Notes under the pieces: generated by a model
The model's database searches: none
What the model saw: only the letters and a program-made list of their open reading frames with translations
Told to the model about the DNA's origin: nothing
Program-made: the position numbers and the translations under genes
Shown: positions 37,984 through 48,290 of the stretch, one piece after another
Layout of the letters: each line of letters begins with the position of its first letter
Numbering within the stretch: position 1 is the stretch's first letter
Source: Acidobacteria bacterium 13_2_20CM_2_57_6
GTDB taxonomy: Bacteria > Acidobacteriota > Terriglobia > Acidiferrales > UBA7541
Length of the DNA stretch: 64,000 nt
Reading direction: 5' to 3'
NCBI GenBank assembly: GCA_001917435.1
Contig: MNEA01000086.1
Span: 36,625 to 100,624, forward strand

Positions 37984-39428
37984 CGCTTGTTCGCCTCGCC
38001 CGCAAGTTGAGTAGGCGCGCCAAGTTTCTTCAGAACTTTTTCGCACAGGCCGTCAAAGCTGCCGTTGGACATGATGAGCAGGAGATCCCCGGGCTTGGCT
38101 TCGTTTCCAAGGTGCTCGGCAATGGCGTCAGAACTGGGAAACACACGGGCGTCCTTGCCAAGGGCACGGACACTTTCCGCAACGGTTTCGGGATCGAGGC
38201 GATTCTCGCCGCCCAATTGCTGGGCGCGAAAAACGCCGCCGAGAATGACGCGGTCGCCAAGAGCGAGGGACTTTGGCAGGGCATCCTGAAACACTTTGCG
38301 GCGCATGGAATTTGACCGCGGTTCGAGAATGGCCCAGAGCCGGCGTCCGGGCCAGCGGCCACGCGCGGCTTCAATCGTGGCTTTGACGGCAGTGGGATGA
38401 TGCGCAAAATCGTCGACCACTAGCACTCCTCCGATTTCACCCCGCACATCCATTCGACGCTTCACGCTGCGAAAGGTCGCGAGCGCCTTGGCAATGTCCG
38501 CAGCCGGAATGCCGCGTCCCTGCGCAACGATGAGCGCTGCCATAGCATTCAAGACGTTATGGCGCCCGGTGGCGACCAGCGCAAATTCTCCAAACGGTTT
38601 TCCACGTTGCGCGACGCGAAACCGCATGGTTTCGCCATCGATGGTGAAGCCACTCGCCACCCAATCATTCCCGTCGTTGAAACCGTATGTTTCCACGGGA
38701 CAAAAAGCTTTTTCCGCAGCGCGCCGCAAAGCCGGGCCCGATTCTTCCGCGTCACCCCAAATAACCACTCGTCCACGCCGAGGAACAAGATTCACCAGGC
38801 GGCGAAAAGCCAACTGGTAGGCTTCAAAATCAGGATAAATGTCGGCGTGGTCGTATTCGAGAGAGGTGATAATCAAATCATCGGGATGATAGTGGAAGAA
38901 TTTCGGCCCACGGTCCCAAAAGGCAGTTTCATACTCGTCGCCTTCCAGAATGAACTCCCCGCCACCACCAAGACCGTAGCTTTTGCCAAAGTTTTCCGCA
39001 ACGCCGCCCACAAGAAAATTCGGGTTCTTCCCCGCCGTATGGAAAATCCAAGCCAGCATTGCCGTGGTGGTTGTTTTTCCATGCGTTCCGCTGACGACGA
39101 TGGAATGTTTTTCCGGAAGAAAGACTTCTTCTAGAATTTCCGGCATCGAGCGATAGGGAATCTTGCGGTCCAGCACTTCTTCCAGTTCAGGATTTCCACG
39201 CGCGATGATATTTCCAATCACCGCCAGGTTGGGCGTCGGCTGCATGTGAGCGGCATCAAAAGTGTGAAAAAACGAAATGCCAAGGCTTTCTAGCAGTGTT
39301 GATGCGGGCGGGTAAACTCCGGAATCCGAACCAGTCACGCGAAAGCCGCGCTCACGCAGCATCCCGGCCAGGGGCGCCATCGCCGATCCGCCAATCCCAA
39401 TTACATGCACGTGTCTTGATTCGTTCAA
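37980..39428 (-). CDS. mpl: UDP-N-acetylmuramate:L-alanyl-gamma-D-glutamyl-meso-diaminopimelate ligase
   Basis: 'HVHVIGIGGSAMAPLAGMLRERGFRVTGSDSGVYPPAS', 'VVSGTHGKTTTTAMLAWIFHTAG', 'DDFAHHPTAVKATIEAARGRWPGRRLWAILEPRSNSMRRKVFQ' Mur ligase signatures. Confidence 0.93.
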   Translation of the reverse strand: MNESRHVHVIGIGGSAMAPLAGMLRERGFRVTGSDSGVYPPASTLLESLGISFFHTFDAAHMQPTPNLAVIGNIIARGNPELEEVLDRKIPYRSMPEILEEVFLPEKHSIVVSGTHGKTTTTAMLAWIFHTAGKNPNFLVGGVAENFGKSYGLGGGGEFILEGDEYETAFWDRGPKFFHYHPDDLIITSLEYDHADIYPDFEAYQLAFRRLVNLVPRRGRVVIWGDAEESGPALRRAAEKAFCPVETYGFNDGNDWVASGFTIDGETMRFRVAQRGKPFGEFALVATGRHNVLNAMAALIVAQGRGIPAADIAKALATFRSVKRRMDVRGEIGGVLVVDDFAHHPTAVKATIEAARGRWPGRRLWAILEPRSNSMRRKVFQDALPKSLALGDRVILGGVFRAQQLGGENRLDPETVAESVRALGKDARVFPSSDAIAEHLGNEAKPGDLLLIMSNGSFDGLCEKVLKKLGAPTQLAGEANKR

Positions 39429-40372
39429 GGGACCACCGCCGATTCCAGAAATTCGAGTGTGCCTTCTCCGTCTGCGTCCAGGCGCGCTTTGGTGCCCAGC
39501 GGTATCGTAAGCATGGGCCGCACGGTGTGGCCAATGGGAGCACCGAAGACGATCGGGACACCGAGCGGCCGCAGAATTCGAGCGCAGACTTCCTTTACGG
39601 TTGGGGCTCCGGCAACCGCCGGTTCGCTCTCCGGAAAATCTCCCAGCACAAACCCGCGAACTCCTTCAAGTTTTCCAGCTTGTTTCAAATGCATCAGCAC
39701 GCGGTCCACCTGATAGGGCCGCATGGCGCGATCTTCAAGAGCCAGGATCGAATCTTTTGTGTCCAATTCCCAGGGAGTTCCGATGGTGGCCTCGAGCAGC
39801 GTCAGGCATCCGCCCAATACTGTGCCGATCGATTGACCCGCGAGGACCGCTTCACCCCTTAGCCGCAACTTCCAACCGCCTTCTGTTCTGCCCACCGCTT
39901 GAAGAAGTGAGCTTTCATCATAGCCCTTGCGCGCGCCCGAACCCGCGTTGAGCCCGGCAGCTACCATGGGACCGTAAAAAGTAATCCAGTTGCACCGCTG
40001 CCAGAGAAAAATCTGCAGAGTAGTGAGGTCGCTGAATCCAATCACGCTCTTGAGATTGGCGATGCTTTTCTCCAGCTCGAATTCCAGCAAGTAATTCGAA
40101 CCATAACCGCCGCGTAAGGCCACGAGCCCGTCGACGCTATCCGAATTCAGCGTCCCGAGAAAACTATTGGCACGTTCCAGCGGCGGACCGGCAAAGTAGC
40201 CTTCCGCTTTGGTGTCCTGATTGGCGACTACCTGAAAACCGTGGCGCTTCAGCTCCGCAAGCCCAGCAATCATTTCGACAGACTCCGCCGGAGACGCCGG
40301 AGCGAACACTCCCAGGCGTGAACCTGCGGCCAGCGCCCTGGGCTTACGCGGAGTCCCGTTGTTCCCGCTCAT
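39425..40372 (-). CDS. ldcA: LD-carboxypeptidase (S66 family)
   Basis: 'RLGVFAPASPAESVEMIAGLAELKRHGF', 'GLVALRGGYGSNYLLEFELEKSIANLKSVIGFSDLTTLQIFLWQ' and C-terminal 'IGHTVRPMLTIPLGTKARLD'. Confidence 0.92.
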   Translation of the reverse strand: MSGNNGTPRKPRALAAGSRLGVFAPASPAESVEMIAGLAELKRHGFQVVANQDTKAEGYFAGPPLERANSFLGTLNSDSVDGLVALRGGYGSNYLLEFELEKSIANLKSVIGFSDLTTLQIFLWQRCNWITFYGPMVAAGLNAGSGARKGYDESSLLQAVGRTEGGWKLRLRGEAVLAGQSIGTVLGGCLTLLEATIGTPWELDTKDSILALEDRAMRPYQVDRVLMHLKQAGKLEGVRGFVLGDFPESEPAVAGAPTVKEVCARILRPLGVPIVFGAPIGHTVRPMLTIPLGTKARLDADGEGTLEFLESAVVP

Positions 40373-41031
40373 TCGTGATGGCCCTCGACTGGAATCACTT
40401 CGGTGACCACGCCCTGGCGATTGAGCTGGGAGACAATCTTTTCCTGCTGGCCATGGCTGACGTCGGATTCAAATTCCACAATAGAGTTTCCTCCCGCCAT
40501 CGAAACGCGGAAGCGTTGCATGGGAATCTTCAGGCTCGCCATCAGCCGCTGAACTTCCGTGGCAACACTCTCGGCATGGCTGGTAGTGACGCGGAACGCT
40601 GTGGGCCGGCACTTCAAATTGAAGTATTGCTCCGCCCACCCGATAACCGTCAAGCCAAAGAGCACCAGCGCCGTCGAATAGCCGGCGACGGCGTAAAGAC
40701 CTCCACCGGCGGCCATGCCGATAGCGGCCTCCACAAAGATCGTCGCCGCAGTGGTCATCCCCACAACGGCGCCCGATCCACGCAAAATCGCGCCCGCACC
40801 AAGAAAACCAATGCCCTGAACGATGTTGGAAGCGATTCGTGTGCCGCTCGAATCTCCAAAGCGGTGCGCAAGTTCGTTAGAAAGAATGGTGAACAGAGCC
40901 GTAGCGAGGCATACAAACAGGCTGGTACGCACGCCAGCAGGTCTCCGCCGCACGACGCGTTCCAAGCCGATGACGGCGCCCAGCGCCGCCGCCACGGTAA
41001 GCCGTAGAATTATTTCGTGAAGTGAAAGCAT
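40369..41031 (-). CDS. MgtC/SapB family protein
   Basis: 'LRLTVAAALGAVIGLERVVRRRPAGVRTSLFVCLATALFTILSNEL..IASNIVQGIGFLGAGAILR' and ACT-like C-terminus. Confidence 0.93.
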   Translation of the reverse strand: MLSLHEIILRLTVAAALGAVIGLERVVRRRPAGVRTSLFVCLATALFTILSNELAHRFGDSSGTRIASNIVQGIGFLGAGAILRGSGAVVGMTTAATIFVEAAIGMAAGGGLYAVAGYSTALVLFGLTVIGWAEQYFNLKCRPTAFRVTTSHAESVATEVQRLMASLKIPMQRFRVSMAGGNSIVEFESDVSHGQQEKIVSQLNRQGVVTEVIPVEGHHE

Positions 41032-41074
41032 GCCCTAGACGGCCCACCGACCGCCTGAACAAAATTCTAGCCAT

Positions 41075-41983
41075 TTACAATTTGAATTGCGTCAATTTCG
41101 AGAAGTGCCGTGCCCTGGCGTGTATCTCGCTGCGCTTCAAGCGGCGCAGCCGGTCCAAGCCAAATTGTTCGACGGCAAAACTTCCCAGCACGGAACCGAA
41201 GACCATGGCACGGCGGAGTGCAGCGTCACTCTTCTCGCCGTTCCCCGCCAGATAGCCCATGAAACCGCCGGCAAAGCTGTCGCCCGCGCCGGTTGGATCG
41301 TGCGGCTCTTCGAGCGGAAAGGCAGGCACGCAGAAAACGCCGCGCTTGTCCACCAGCATGGCGCCGTACTCTCCGCGCTTCACAACCAGCGTCGATGGCC
41401 CCATTTTGAAAATGTGCCTGGCGGCGCGCAGCAAATTGTGTTCACTGGAAAGCTCGCGCGTCTCCGAATCGTTGATCATCAGGATATCCACGTGCTTCAA
41501 CGTTTCGCGCAGCTCCGCATTCGAACGCTCGATCCAGTAGTTCATGGTATCCAGGGCGGCGATTTTGGGGCGCTTTTTGACTTGATGGAGCACGTCGCGC
41601 TGTAACTCCGGCGCGATGTTGGCCAGGAAAACAAACTGTGATGCGCGGTATTTCTCCGGCAAACGTGGCTTGAAGTCCGCGAACACATTCAGTTCCGTCG
41701 CGAGCGTTACGCGTTCGTTCAGGTTCTGGGAATAGCGTCCGGCCCAGAAGAATGTTTTTCCTGTGGCGCGCTCCAGCCCTTCGGTGTCGATATGCCGACC
41801 CCGAAAGATTTTCTCATCTTCCGCAGTGAAATCGTCGCCCACGATGGCGACGAGATTTACAGGCGTGAAAAAGCTGGCTGCGACCGCGAAGTAGGTGGCC
41901 GCGCCACCGAGCGCGCGCTCCACCTTTCCATAAGGGCTTTCCAAAGCATCAAATGCAACGGAACCCACGACGAGTAAGGACAC
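41075..41983 (-). CDS. PfkB family carbohydrate/nucleoside kinase
   Basis: 'VVGSVAFDALESPYGKVERALGGAATYFAVAASFF' and 'DPTGAGDSFAGGFMGYLA' PfkB signatures. Confidence 0.92.
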   Translation of the reverse strand: MSLLVVGSVAFDALESPYGKVERALGGAATYFAVAASFFTPVNLVAIVGDDFTAEDEKIFRGRHIDTEGLERATGKTFFWAGRYSQNLNERVTLATELNVFADFKPRLPEKYRASQFVFLANIAPELQRDVLHQVKKRPKIAALDTMNYWIERSNAELRETLKHVDILMINDSETRELSSEHNLLRAARHIFKMGPSTLVVKRGEYGAMLVDKRGVFCVPAFPLEEPHDPTGAGDSFAGGFMGYLAGNGEKSDAALRRAMVFGSVLGSFAVEQFGLDRLRRLKRSEIHARARHFSKLTQFKL

Positions 41984-41992
41984 AATATGCTC

Positions 41993-42898
41993 CTAAGAGA
42001 TATATTTCCCGATGATCGCGGCGAGCCGCTTCTTTGTTGCCTTGGGGACAATCTTCAAATCGGTAACCAGCGCATGCTGCAGAGCCGACCCGCATTTGCA
42101 GGACCTGGCTGCAGGCAGTTCTCGAACCGCGGTTCGCAGCACTTTCTGCGCATTTTCCGCGTTTTGATTCAGCGTGGCGATGATTTGCGACGCGGTGACC
42201 GATTCGTGCGCCGGATGCCAGCAGTCGTAATCGGTGATCATAGCGATTGTGGCGTAACAAATCTCCGCTTCGCGGGCCAGCCGCGCCTCCGTCACGTTGG
42301 TCATGCCGATCACTTCGAAGCGGAGCTGCCGGTGCACTTCCGCCTCGGCCAGCGTAGAGAATTGCGGTCCTTCGATACAAATATACGTTCCGCGCCTATG
42401 AACCATGACGGCTTCGTGAACGCAGGCATCCGCCAGAACACTCGACAATTGATTGCACGTCGGATGCGCAAAGGCCACGTGCGCAACGATTCCCTCTCCA
42501 AAAAAAGTCGAGATGCGATTTTTTGTTCGGTCGAAAAACTGGTCCGGCACGAGAAACTCTCCCGGACGGAGGTCTTCCTTCAACGAGCCGACCGCACTCA
42601 CAGAGATGATGCGCTCCACGCCCAGAAGCTTCATCGCATAAATGTTCGCGCGGTAATTGATTTCGCCGGGCAAGATGCGGTGCCCGCGGCCGTGGCGCGC
42701 CAGAAACGCCACGCGCTTCCCTTCCAGGGTACCAAGCACGATGCCATCGGAAGGTTCACCGAACGGCGTCTTCACGCGAATCTCGCGCGCCTCACTTAGT
42801 CCGCCCATCGCATAGAGTCCGCTGCCGCCAATGATTCCTATCGTCGCCCGGGCTGCGGATTTTGCGCTCTTCGACCTGCTGGCCTTCTTCGCCGTCAT
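41993..42898 (-). CDS. mtnP: S-methyl-5'-thioadenosine phosphorylase
   Basis: 'IGIIGGSGLYAMGGLSEAREIRVKTPFGEPSDGIVLGTLEGKRVAFLARHGRGHRILPGEINYRANIYAMKLLGVERIISVSAVGSLKEDLRPGEFLVPDQF'. Confidence 0.95.
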   Translation of the reverse strand: MTAKKASRSKSAKSAARATIGIIGGSGLYAMGGLSEAREIRVKTPFGEPSDGIVLGTLEGKRVAFLARHGRGHRILPGEINYRANIYAMKLLGVERIISVSAVGSLKEDLRPGEFLVPDQFFDRTKNRISTFFGEGIVAHVAFAHPTCNQLSSVLADACVHEAVMVHRRGTYICIEGPQFSTLAEAEVHRQLRFEVIGMTNVTEARLAREAEICYATIAMITDYDCWHPAHESVTASQIIATLNQNAENAQKVLRTAVRELPAARSCKCGSALQHALVTDLKIVPKATKKRLAAIIGKYIS

Positions 42899-42912
42899 CT
42901 TCTTTCTCTCCC

Positions 42913-43872
42913 CTAGCCGTGAAGGCCGCTCCTCTTGAGGATTTCATTCACCGCCGAAAATGGATCCTTCTTGCGGTCCGCCACCTCTGCTGCCAATTCC
43001 GCAAGCCGCGATTCGCCGCCTGCGCCACCCAAAGCCCGCTCGAGCAACCGGGACCCCAGCAGTTCGATTAGACGGCTTTTCCAAAGCTCGACGTGCTTTC
43101 GTTGCCGCTGGCCACTCGATTCAAAATGTTTTTGAAATTTAGCAATCGTCTCGGCCAACTCTTCAACACCCTTGTTCTCGGTTGCCACCGTGCGCACAAT
43201 CGGAGGATGCCAGCCGTCCCGCGGCATCACCAGCGACAGCATAGCCATCAGTTGCTGCTCCAGGCGGTCCGCGCCTTCACGATCGGCTTTGTTCAAAACA
43301 AAAATGTCGCCAATCTCCATGAGACCGGCCTTCATGTTCTGGATGTCATCACCGAGCCCCGGCACAAGCACCACGAGCACACAATCGGCCAGGCGCACGA
43401 TGTCGATTTCATCCTGGCCAACGCCCACGGTCTCGATCAGCACATGCTTCTTCCCGGCCGCATCCAGGAGCAGCGCCACTTCAGCGGTCGCGCGAGCCAG
43501 GCCGCCGAGAAACCCACGCGTGGCCATCGAGCGAATAAATGTTCCCGCATCGCCGGCGTGCCCTTGCATGCGAATGCGATCGCCCAGAATGGCTCCTCCG
43601 GAATAGGGGCTCGTCGGATCGACGGCGATGACGCCCACTTGTTCGTGCTTCCTGCGGTGAAAGGCAGCCAAACGATCGACCAGTGTGCTCTTCCCCGTTC
43701 CTGGCGCGCCGGTGACTCCCGTGAGATACGCTTGCCCCGTGTGCGGAAAGAGCAGCCGCAGCAGCGCCTCCGCTTCGGGCTGATGATTCTCAATCGCCGT
43801 GATGGCGCGCGATACGGCACGCACATCGCCCGCGCGTACGCTTTCCGCCCACTTCTCAACGGGCAGAGCCAT
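42913..43872 (-). CDS. meaB: Methylmalonyl-CoA mutase-associated GTPase MeaB (ArgK family)
   Basis: 'YLTGVTGAPGTGKSTLVDRLA', 'VGVIAVDPTSPYSGGAILGDRIRMQGHAGDAGTFIRSMATRGFLGGLARATAEVALLLDAAG', 'VETVGVGQDEIDIVRLADCVLVVLVPGLGDDIQNMKAGLMEIGDIFVLNKADR'. Confidence 0.95.
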   Translation of the reverse strand: MALPVEKWAESVRAGDVRAVSRAITAIENHQPEAEALLRLLFPHTGQAYLTGVTGAPGTGKSTLVDRLAAFHRRKHEQVGVIAVDPTSPYSGGAILGDRIRMQGHAGDAGTFIRSMATRGFLGGLARATAEVALLLDAAGKKHVLIETVGVGQDEIDIVRLADCVLVVLVPGLGDDIQNMKAGLMEIGDIFVLNKADREGADRLEQQLMAMLSLVMPRDGWHPPIVRTVATENKGVEELAETIAKFQKHFESSGQRQRKHVELWKSRLIELLGSRLLERALGGAGGESRLAELAAEVADRKKDPFSAVNEILKRSGLHG

Positions 43873-43916
43873 ATTTTTCCTGTGGAGACTTCTCGGGAGC
43901 CAGGCGCATTTCGCTA

Positions 43917-45065
43917 TTATTTCTTGCCAAGAAGCTGGCGGGCAATCACCAATTTCTGGATTTCACTGGTGCCTTCGCCGATGGTGCAGAGCTTCACGTC
44001 GCGATAATACTTCTCCGCCGGATAATCCTTGATGAAGCCGTAGCCGCCATGAATCTGCACGCACTCGTTGGCCACTTGCACGGCGATTTCGCTGGCAAAG
44101 AGTTTGGCCATGCTCGACTCGCGAGTGAAGCGCACGTCCTTTTTATCCGCAAGCCATGCCGCTTGATAAACGAGCAGCCGCGCCGCCTCCACTTGCGTGG
44201 CCATGTCCGCCAGCTTAAATTGCACGGACTGAAATTCACTAATCGGCTGGCCGAACTGTTTTCGCTGTTTCGCGTACTTGGTGGCCGCTTCGAGCGCGCC
44301 TTGGGCCATGCCTAGAGCCAGCGCTGCAATCGAAATTCGTCCCCCGTCGAGAATCTTCAAGCTGCCGGTGAATCCTTCGCCTTCCGCTCCGAGCAAGTTA
44401 TCGTGCGGCACGCGGCAATCGTTGAAAATCACTTCAGACGTATCGCTCGCGCGCATCCCCAGTTTGTTTTCTTTTTTTCCCGGACGAAACCCCTTCATTC
44501 CTTTTTCCAGTATGAACGCGCTGATTCCGTGCGAGCCCTTGGATTTGTCCGTAACCGCCATGGCCACGCAATAATTCGCATAGTGGCCGTTGGTGGTGAA
44601 GGTTTTCGCGCCGTTGAGCAGCCAATGATCGCCGTCGCGAACGGCGGTCGTTCGCGTCCCGCCCGCGTCCGAGCCCGCCTCCGGCTCCGTCAGCGACCAC
44701 GCACCAATCGCTTTCCCCGAAGCCAGCGGCACAAGGTACTTCTTCTTCTGCGCCTCGGTGCCAAACTTGAAAATGTGGTTGGAGCAAAGCGAATTGTGCG
44801 CGGCGACGATCAAGCCCACCGAGCCATCCACTCGCGACAGCTCCTCAATCGCGACCGCGTACTCGATGTAACCCAGCCCTGCGCCGCCATATGGTTCTGG
44901 AAAAATCACGCCGAGCAGCCCCATTTCCGCTAGCTTCGGCATGATCTCCATTGGAAAATGGGACGCTTCGTCCCACTCCATGACGTGCGGAGCGATTTCG
45001 CCCTCGGCGAATTCCCGCACACTGCGGCGAAGCTGCTGCTGCTCTTCAGTAAAACTGAATTCCAC
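43917..45065 (-). CDS. Acyl-CoA dehydrogenase
   Basis: '[26 protein letters not shown]', '[39 protein letters not shown]', '[37 protein letters not shown]'. Confidence 0.96.
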   Translation of the reverse strand: MEFSFTEEQQQLRRSVREFAEGEIAPHVMEWDEASHFPMEIMPKLAEMGLLGVIFPEPYGGAGLGYIEYAVAIEELSRVDGSVGLIVAAHNSLCSNHIFKFGTEAQKKKYLVPLASGKAIGAWSLTEPEAGSDAGGTRTTAVRDGDHWLLNGAKTFTTNGHYANYCVAMAVTDKSKGSHGISAFILEKGMKGFRPGKKENKLGMRASDTSEVIFNDCRVPHDNLLGAEGEGFTGSLKILDGGRISIAALALGMAQGALEAATKYAKQRKQFGQPISEFQSVQFKLADMATQVEAARLLVYQAAWLADKKDVRFTRESSMAKLFASEIAVQVANECVQIHGGYGFIKDYPAEKYYRDVKLCTIGEGTSEIQKLVIARQLLGKK

Positions 45066-45239
45066 GGTCTCCTCGGCAAACTATTGGTATTGGCAATAAG
45101 CAGGCAAGCTTTTGCTTATCTTATGATTCTACACGAGCGACCATCGCGGTCCTCTTCGTCAAAGGCAGCTTTTTCTATTTCAACAATGAGCGGCGTGGCT
45201 GGCTCGAAGCGTCAAATAAGCTGCCGGCGGCGCCAATCT

Positions 45240-46367
45240 TCATGAGGCGCCCGCTCTTTGCGTCCTTGCGACGACTTCCTTCAATACCACGAGCGCTCGC
45301 TCGATCCCTGCCCGGTCCACGTCGCAGTGCGTAACGACGCGAACCGAATACAGCGCCGTATCCTGCGCCCACACGCCGTGCGGATGAAGGGCATCGCAAA
45401 GCTCCACAGCGGTTTTCCCAGTCTTCGAGCAATCAAAAATCACAATGTTCGAGCGAACTTTATTTGGATCGATGCTCAACCCCGGAATTTCCGCGATGCC
45501 TTCCGCCAAGCGCTTGGCGTTTTCGTGATCGATGTGCAGCCGCGCCGGAGACTTTTCCAGCGCGATCAAGCTTGCCGCGGCGATCACGCCAGCCTGGCGC
45601 ATGCCGCCACCGAACATTTTCCGGTAGACCCGCGCCTTCTCGATGAACGCTTTTGTGCCCGCAATCATCGATCCCACCGGGGCGCCGAGTCCCTTCGACA
45701 AACAGAACATCACCGAATCCACTTTTCGCGTCATCACGGCTACGTGGTCTCCTAGCGCCGTCGCCGCATTAAAAATCCGCGCTCCATCCAGATGCACCTT
45801 CAAACCCATCTTATGCGCGTGGTCGCAGATATCCTCCACCTGCGCGGTCGAATAAACCGTTCCGCCCGCCATGTTGCTCGTGTTTTCCAGACATACCAGC
45901 GCGGTCTGCGAATCGTAATAAATCTTCGGCCGGATCACGGCCTCGATTTGCTTCCACGTCAGAATCCCGTCTTCTCCACGCGCCACTCGCGGCATGCAGC
46001 CGGCGATGGCCGACATCGACGCCAACTCGTACAAGTTGACGTGGCTCCGCTCTTCGCAAATCACTTCGTCGCCGTGATGCGTCCACACTTTGATGCAAAT
46101 GAGATTCCCCATGCAACCCGTGGGCACAAACAGCGCCGCCTCTTTCCCAAAAATCTCTGCCGCGCGCCTTTCCAGCCGGTTGACCGTCGGATCTTCTCCG
46201 TAAACGTCGTCGCCGACTTCCGCCTCCGCCATGGCGCGCCGCATCTCCGGAGTTGGCCGCGTCACCGTATCGCTGCGCAGGTCCACCACTCCCTCCGGAA
46301 TCTTCCCCGCCTCCCCCACCTGATCCGGATCCACTCTTTGATTCCCCTTCGCCACCGTGTAACTCAT
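45240..46367 (-). CDS. Low-specificity L-threonine aldolase family (PLP)
   Basis: '[61 protein letters not shown]', '[17 protein letters not shown]', '[20 protein letters not shown]'. Confidence 0.95.
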   Translation of the reverse strand: MSYTVAKGNQRVDPDQVGEAGKIPEGVVDLRSDTVTRPTPEMRRAMAEAEVGDDVYGEDPTVNRLERRAAEIFGKEAALFVPTGCMGNLICIKVWTHHGDEVICEERSHVNLYELASMSAIAGCMPRVARGEDGILTWKQIEAVIRPKIYYDSQTALVCLENTSNMAGGTVYSTAQVEDICDHAHKMGLKVHLDGARIFNAATALGDHVAVMTRKVDSVMFCLSKGLGAPVGSMIAGTKAFIEKARVYRKMFGGGMRQAGVIAAASLIALEKSPARLHIDHENAKRLAEGIAEIPGLSIDPNKVRSNIVIFDCSKTGKTAVELCDALHPHGVWAQDTALYSVRVVTHCDVDRAGIERALVVLKEVVARTQRAGAS

Positions 46368-46370
46368 TTT

Positions 46371-46412
46371 CTTCTCTCTTCTCCGTCTCCGTGAACTCTG
46401 CGCCCTCTGTAC
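46371..46412. repeat. Intergenic 'CGCAGAG/CTCTGCG' repeat unit (copy 1)
   Basis: 'cttctctcttctccgtctccgtgaactctgcgccctctgta'; the reverse complement resembles the unit at 57023. Confidence 0.45.
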
Positions 46413-46564
46413 TACTAATCCTCAAATTCGTTGTGCGCCGCGCAAAAATGTTATCGTCCGTCGCAATACCTTCCGATGGGTGGGTCATTTGCTTTTGGTT
46501 GCGGCTCCGCCGCGCTGTGTTAAAAGTAGCTCGCAGCCTCACTCAAATCGACCCATGCAACGTC

Positions 46565-47770
46565 TCACCTCATCAGTTCCACAAACACTTCGTTTGAAAT
46601 GCTCAGCTTCTCTGGAGCCAGCCGCACCACGCTGCCTTGGCGCTCTACCAATCCCGCCGACCCCAGCCGGTCAAATCTTCCCGTCACCGTCACCCCATAC
46701 TCCTGCTCGATTCGCGCAAGATCGATCCCATCCAGTTGCCGCAGCCCAAGAAACAATTCCTCTTCCAGCGCGCTTCCCGCCGTCAGTGTCTCGTGCTGCT
46801 CCACCGGCAATCGCCCGCTCTGTACTGCTGCAACATAAGCCGCTGCATGGTGGGCATTCGCCCATCGCTCGGTTCCTGAAAACGAATGCGCACCCGCACC
46901 AAATCCCAGGTACGGTTCGCGCCGCCAATATTTCAGGTTATGCCGCGATTCAAATCCCGGCTTCCCCCAGTTCGAAATCTCGTAGTGATGATATCCCGCC
47001 GCGCCCAGCGCCTCCTGCGCCATCTCATAAAACTCCGCCATCTCATCTTCGCTCGGCACTGCTCCGGCGCTGTACTTCCCTCCGCCCTGCAGCAATTCCT
47101 TGCCGAGCCGGCTGCCTTCATCAATCTCCAGCAAATAAACCGAAGCGTGCTCCGGCACCAGCGCCGCCAATTCCTCTAGCGATTGCCGCCAGCTTTCTTT
47201 CGTTTGGTGTGGCAACCCTGCAATCAGGTCAAAGCTGATATTCCGAATGCCCGCCTCGCGCAAGATCGGAACGGCACGGTAAATATCTGTCCGCCGGTGC
47301 ATCCGGCCCGCCGCAATCAATTCCTTGTCCGCAAACGATTGCAGCCCAAAGCTCACGCGGTTAATTCCCGCGCGCGCCCAAGCCACAGCCTTTTCAGCTT
47401 CAACGGTCTCTGGGTCCGCCTCCAGCGTCACCTCTTCGAGATTCCCCGCGAATGTCTCCCGGATGGCATCCAAAATCTTTTGCAAATGAGCAGGGTCCAG
47501 CAGGCTCGGCGTCCCGCCACCTATGTAAACCGTGTCCGCTGCATCTTCCTGGCACAGCCACTCCTGGCTGTGCGCCTTTCCTGCAAAGCCCGCACGCCAA
47601 TCCACCCCCGCCGCCCGCAACAACTCCCGATGCCCACGTATCTCCCGGCAAACCGCCTCTACATACGGCGCAAACCGGCTGGTGGCCACAACTCCCGTAT
47701 GAAAATTGCAGTAGGTACACTTCGTCTGGCAGAACGGCACCTGTACGTATATCCCGAGCTTCTCCATCAT
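46565..47770 (-). CDS. hemW: Radical SAM HemW-like (oxygen-independent coproporphyrinogen III oxidase-like) protein
   Basis: 'LGIYVQVPFCQTKCTYCNFHTG', 'TVYIGGGTPSLLDPAHLQKIL', 'EVTLEADPETVEAEKAVAWARAGINRVSFGLQSF'. Confidence 0.93.
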   Translation of the reverse strand: MMEKLGIYVQVPFCQTKCTYCNFHTGVVATSRFAPYVEAVCREIRGHRELLRAAGVDWRAGFAGKAHSQEWLCQEDAADTVYIGGGTPSLLDPAHLQKILDAIRETFAGNLEEVTLEADPETVEAEKAVAWARAGINRVSFGLQSFADKELIAAGRMHRRTDIYRAVPILREAGIRNISFDLIAGLPHQTKESWRQSLEELAALVPEHASVYLLEIDEGSRLGKELLQGGGKYSAGAVPSEDEMAEFYEMAQEALGAAGYHHYEISNWGKPGFESRHNLKYWRREPYLGFGAGAHSFSGTERWANAHHAAAYVAAVQSGRLPVEQHETLTAGSALEEELFLGLRQLDGIDLARIEQEYGVTVTGRFDRLGSAGLVERQGSVVRLAPEKLSISNEVFVELMR

Positions 47771-47839
47771 CCAAAAACTCTAGCACACCCCTGCCTCAAA
47801 CCTGCCACTTCGAAACCATGAATAGTGGAATTTCCGGGC

Positions 47840-48244
47840 TTAATCCGCCACAACTTTTATTTGCAGCCGCCGGTCGCGAGGACCGTCAAATTCACAGAAG
47901 AACACGCCCTGCCAGCGCCCCAGTACAAGCTTGCCTCCCTCCACGTGGATGACTTGGCTCGCGCCCACAAGCACGGACTTTACGTGAGAGTCCGAGTTGC
48001 CCTCGCTGTGCCGGTAGGGCCCCCTCGCTGGAATCAGCAGGTCCAGCGCACCTTCGACATCGCGCGCGACGTCCGGATCGGCACATTCATTGATAGTGAC
48101 GGCCGCGGTGGTGTGCGGCACATACAAATAGCAGACTCCCGTGACCACACCTGACGACGCGACCACCTTCTGTACTTGCGCGGTAACATCCACAAGCTGG
48201 GTCCGGCGGTCCGTTTTTACGCTTAGTGTTTGCATGGACGTCAC
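47840..48244 (-). CDS. YjbQ family protein
   Basis: 'GVCYLYVPHTTAAVTINECADPDVARDVEGAL..RHSEGNSDSHVKSVLVGASQVIHVEGGKLVLGRWQGVFFCEFDGPRDRRLQIKVV'. Confidence 0.95.
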   Translation of the reverse strand: MTSMQTLSVKTDRRTQLVDVTAQVQKVVASSGVVTGVCYLYVPHTTAAVTINECADPDVARDVEGALDLLIPARGPYRHSEGNSDSHVKSVLVGASQVIHVEGGKLVLGRWQGVFFCEFDGPRDRRLQIKVVAD

Positions 48245-48290
48245 CCATGCCTGGGTGGCACAGGCATCTTCGCTGGCTTAGATTAGTTGA

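Noticed and set aside
45811-46542. 243-aa minus-strand ORF with Gly/Ser-rich stretch
   Set aside because: Out-of-frame overlap with the threonine aldolase gene plus intergenic repeat; the '[13 protein letters not shown]' segment is repeat-derived.
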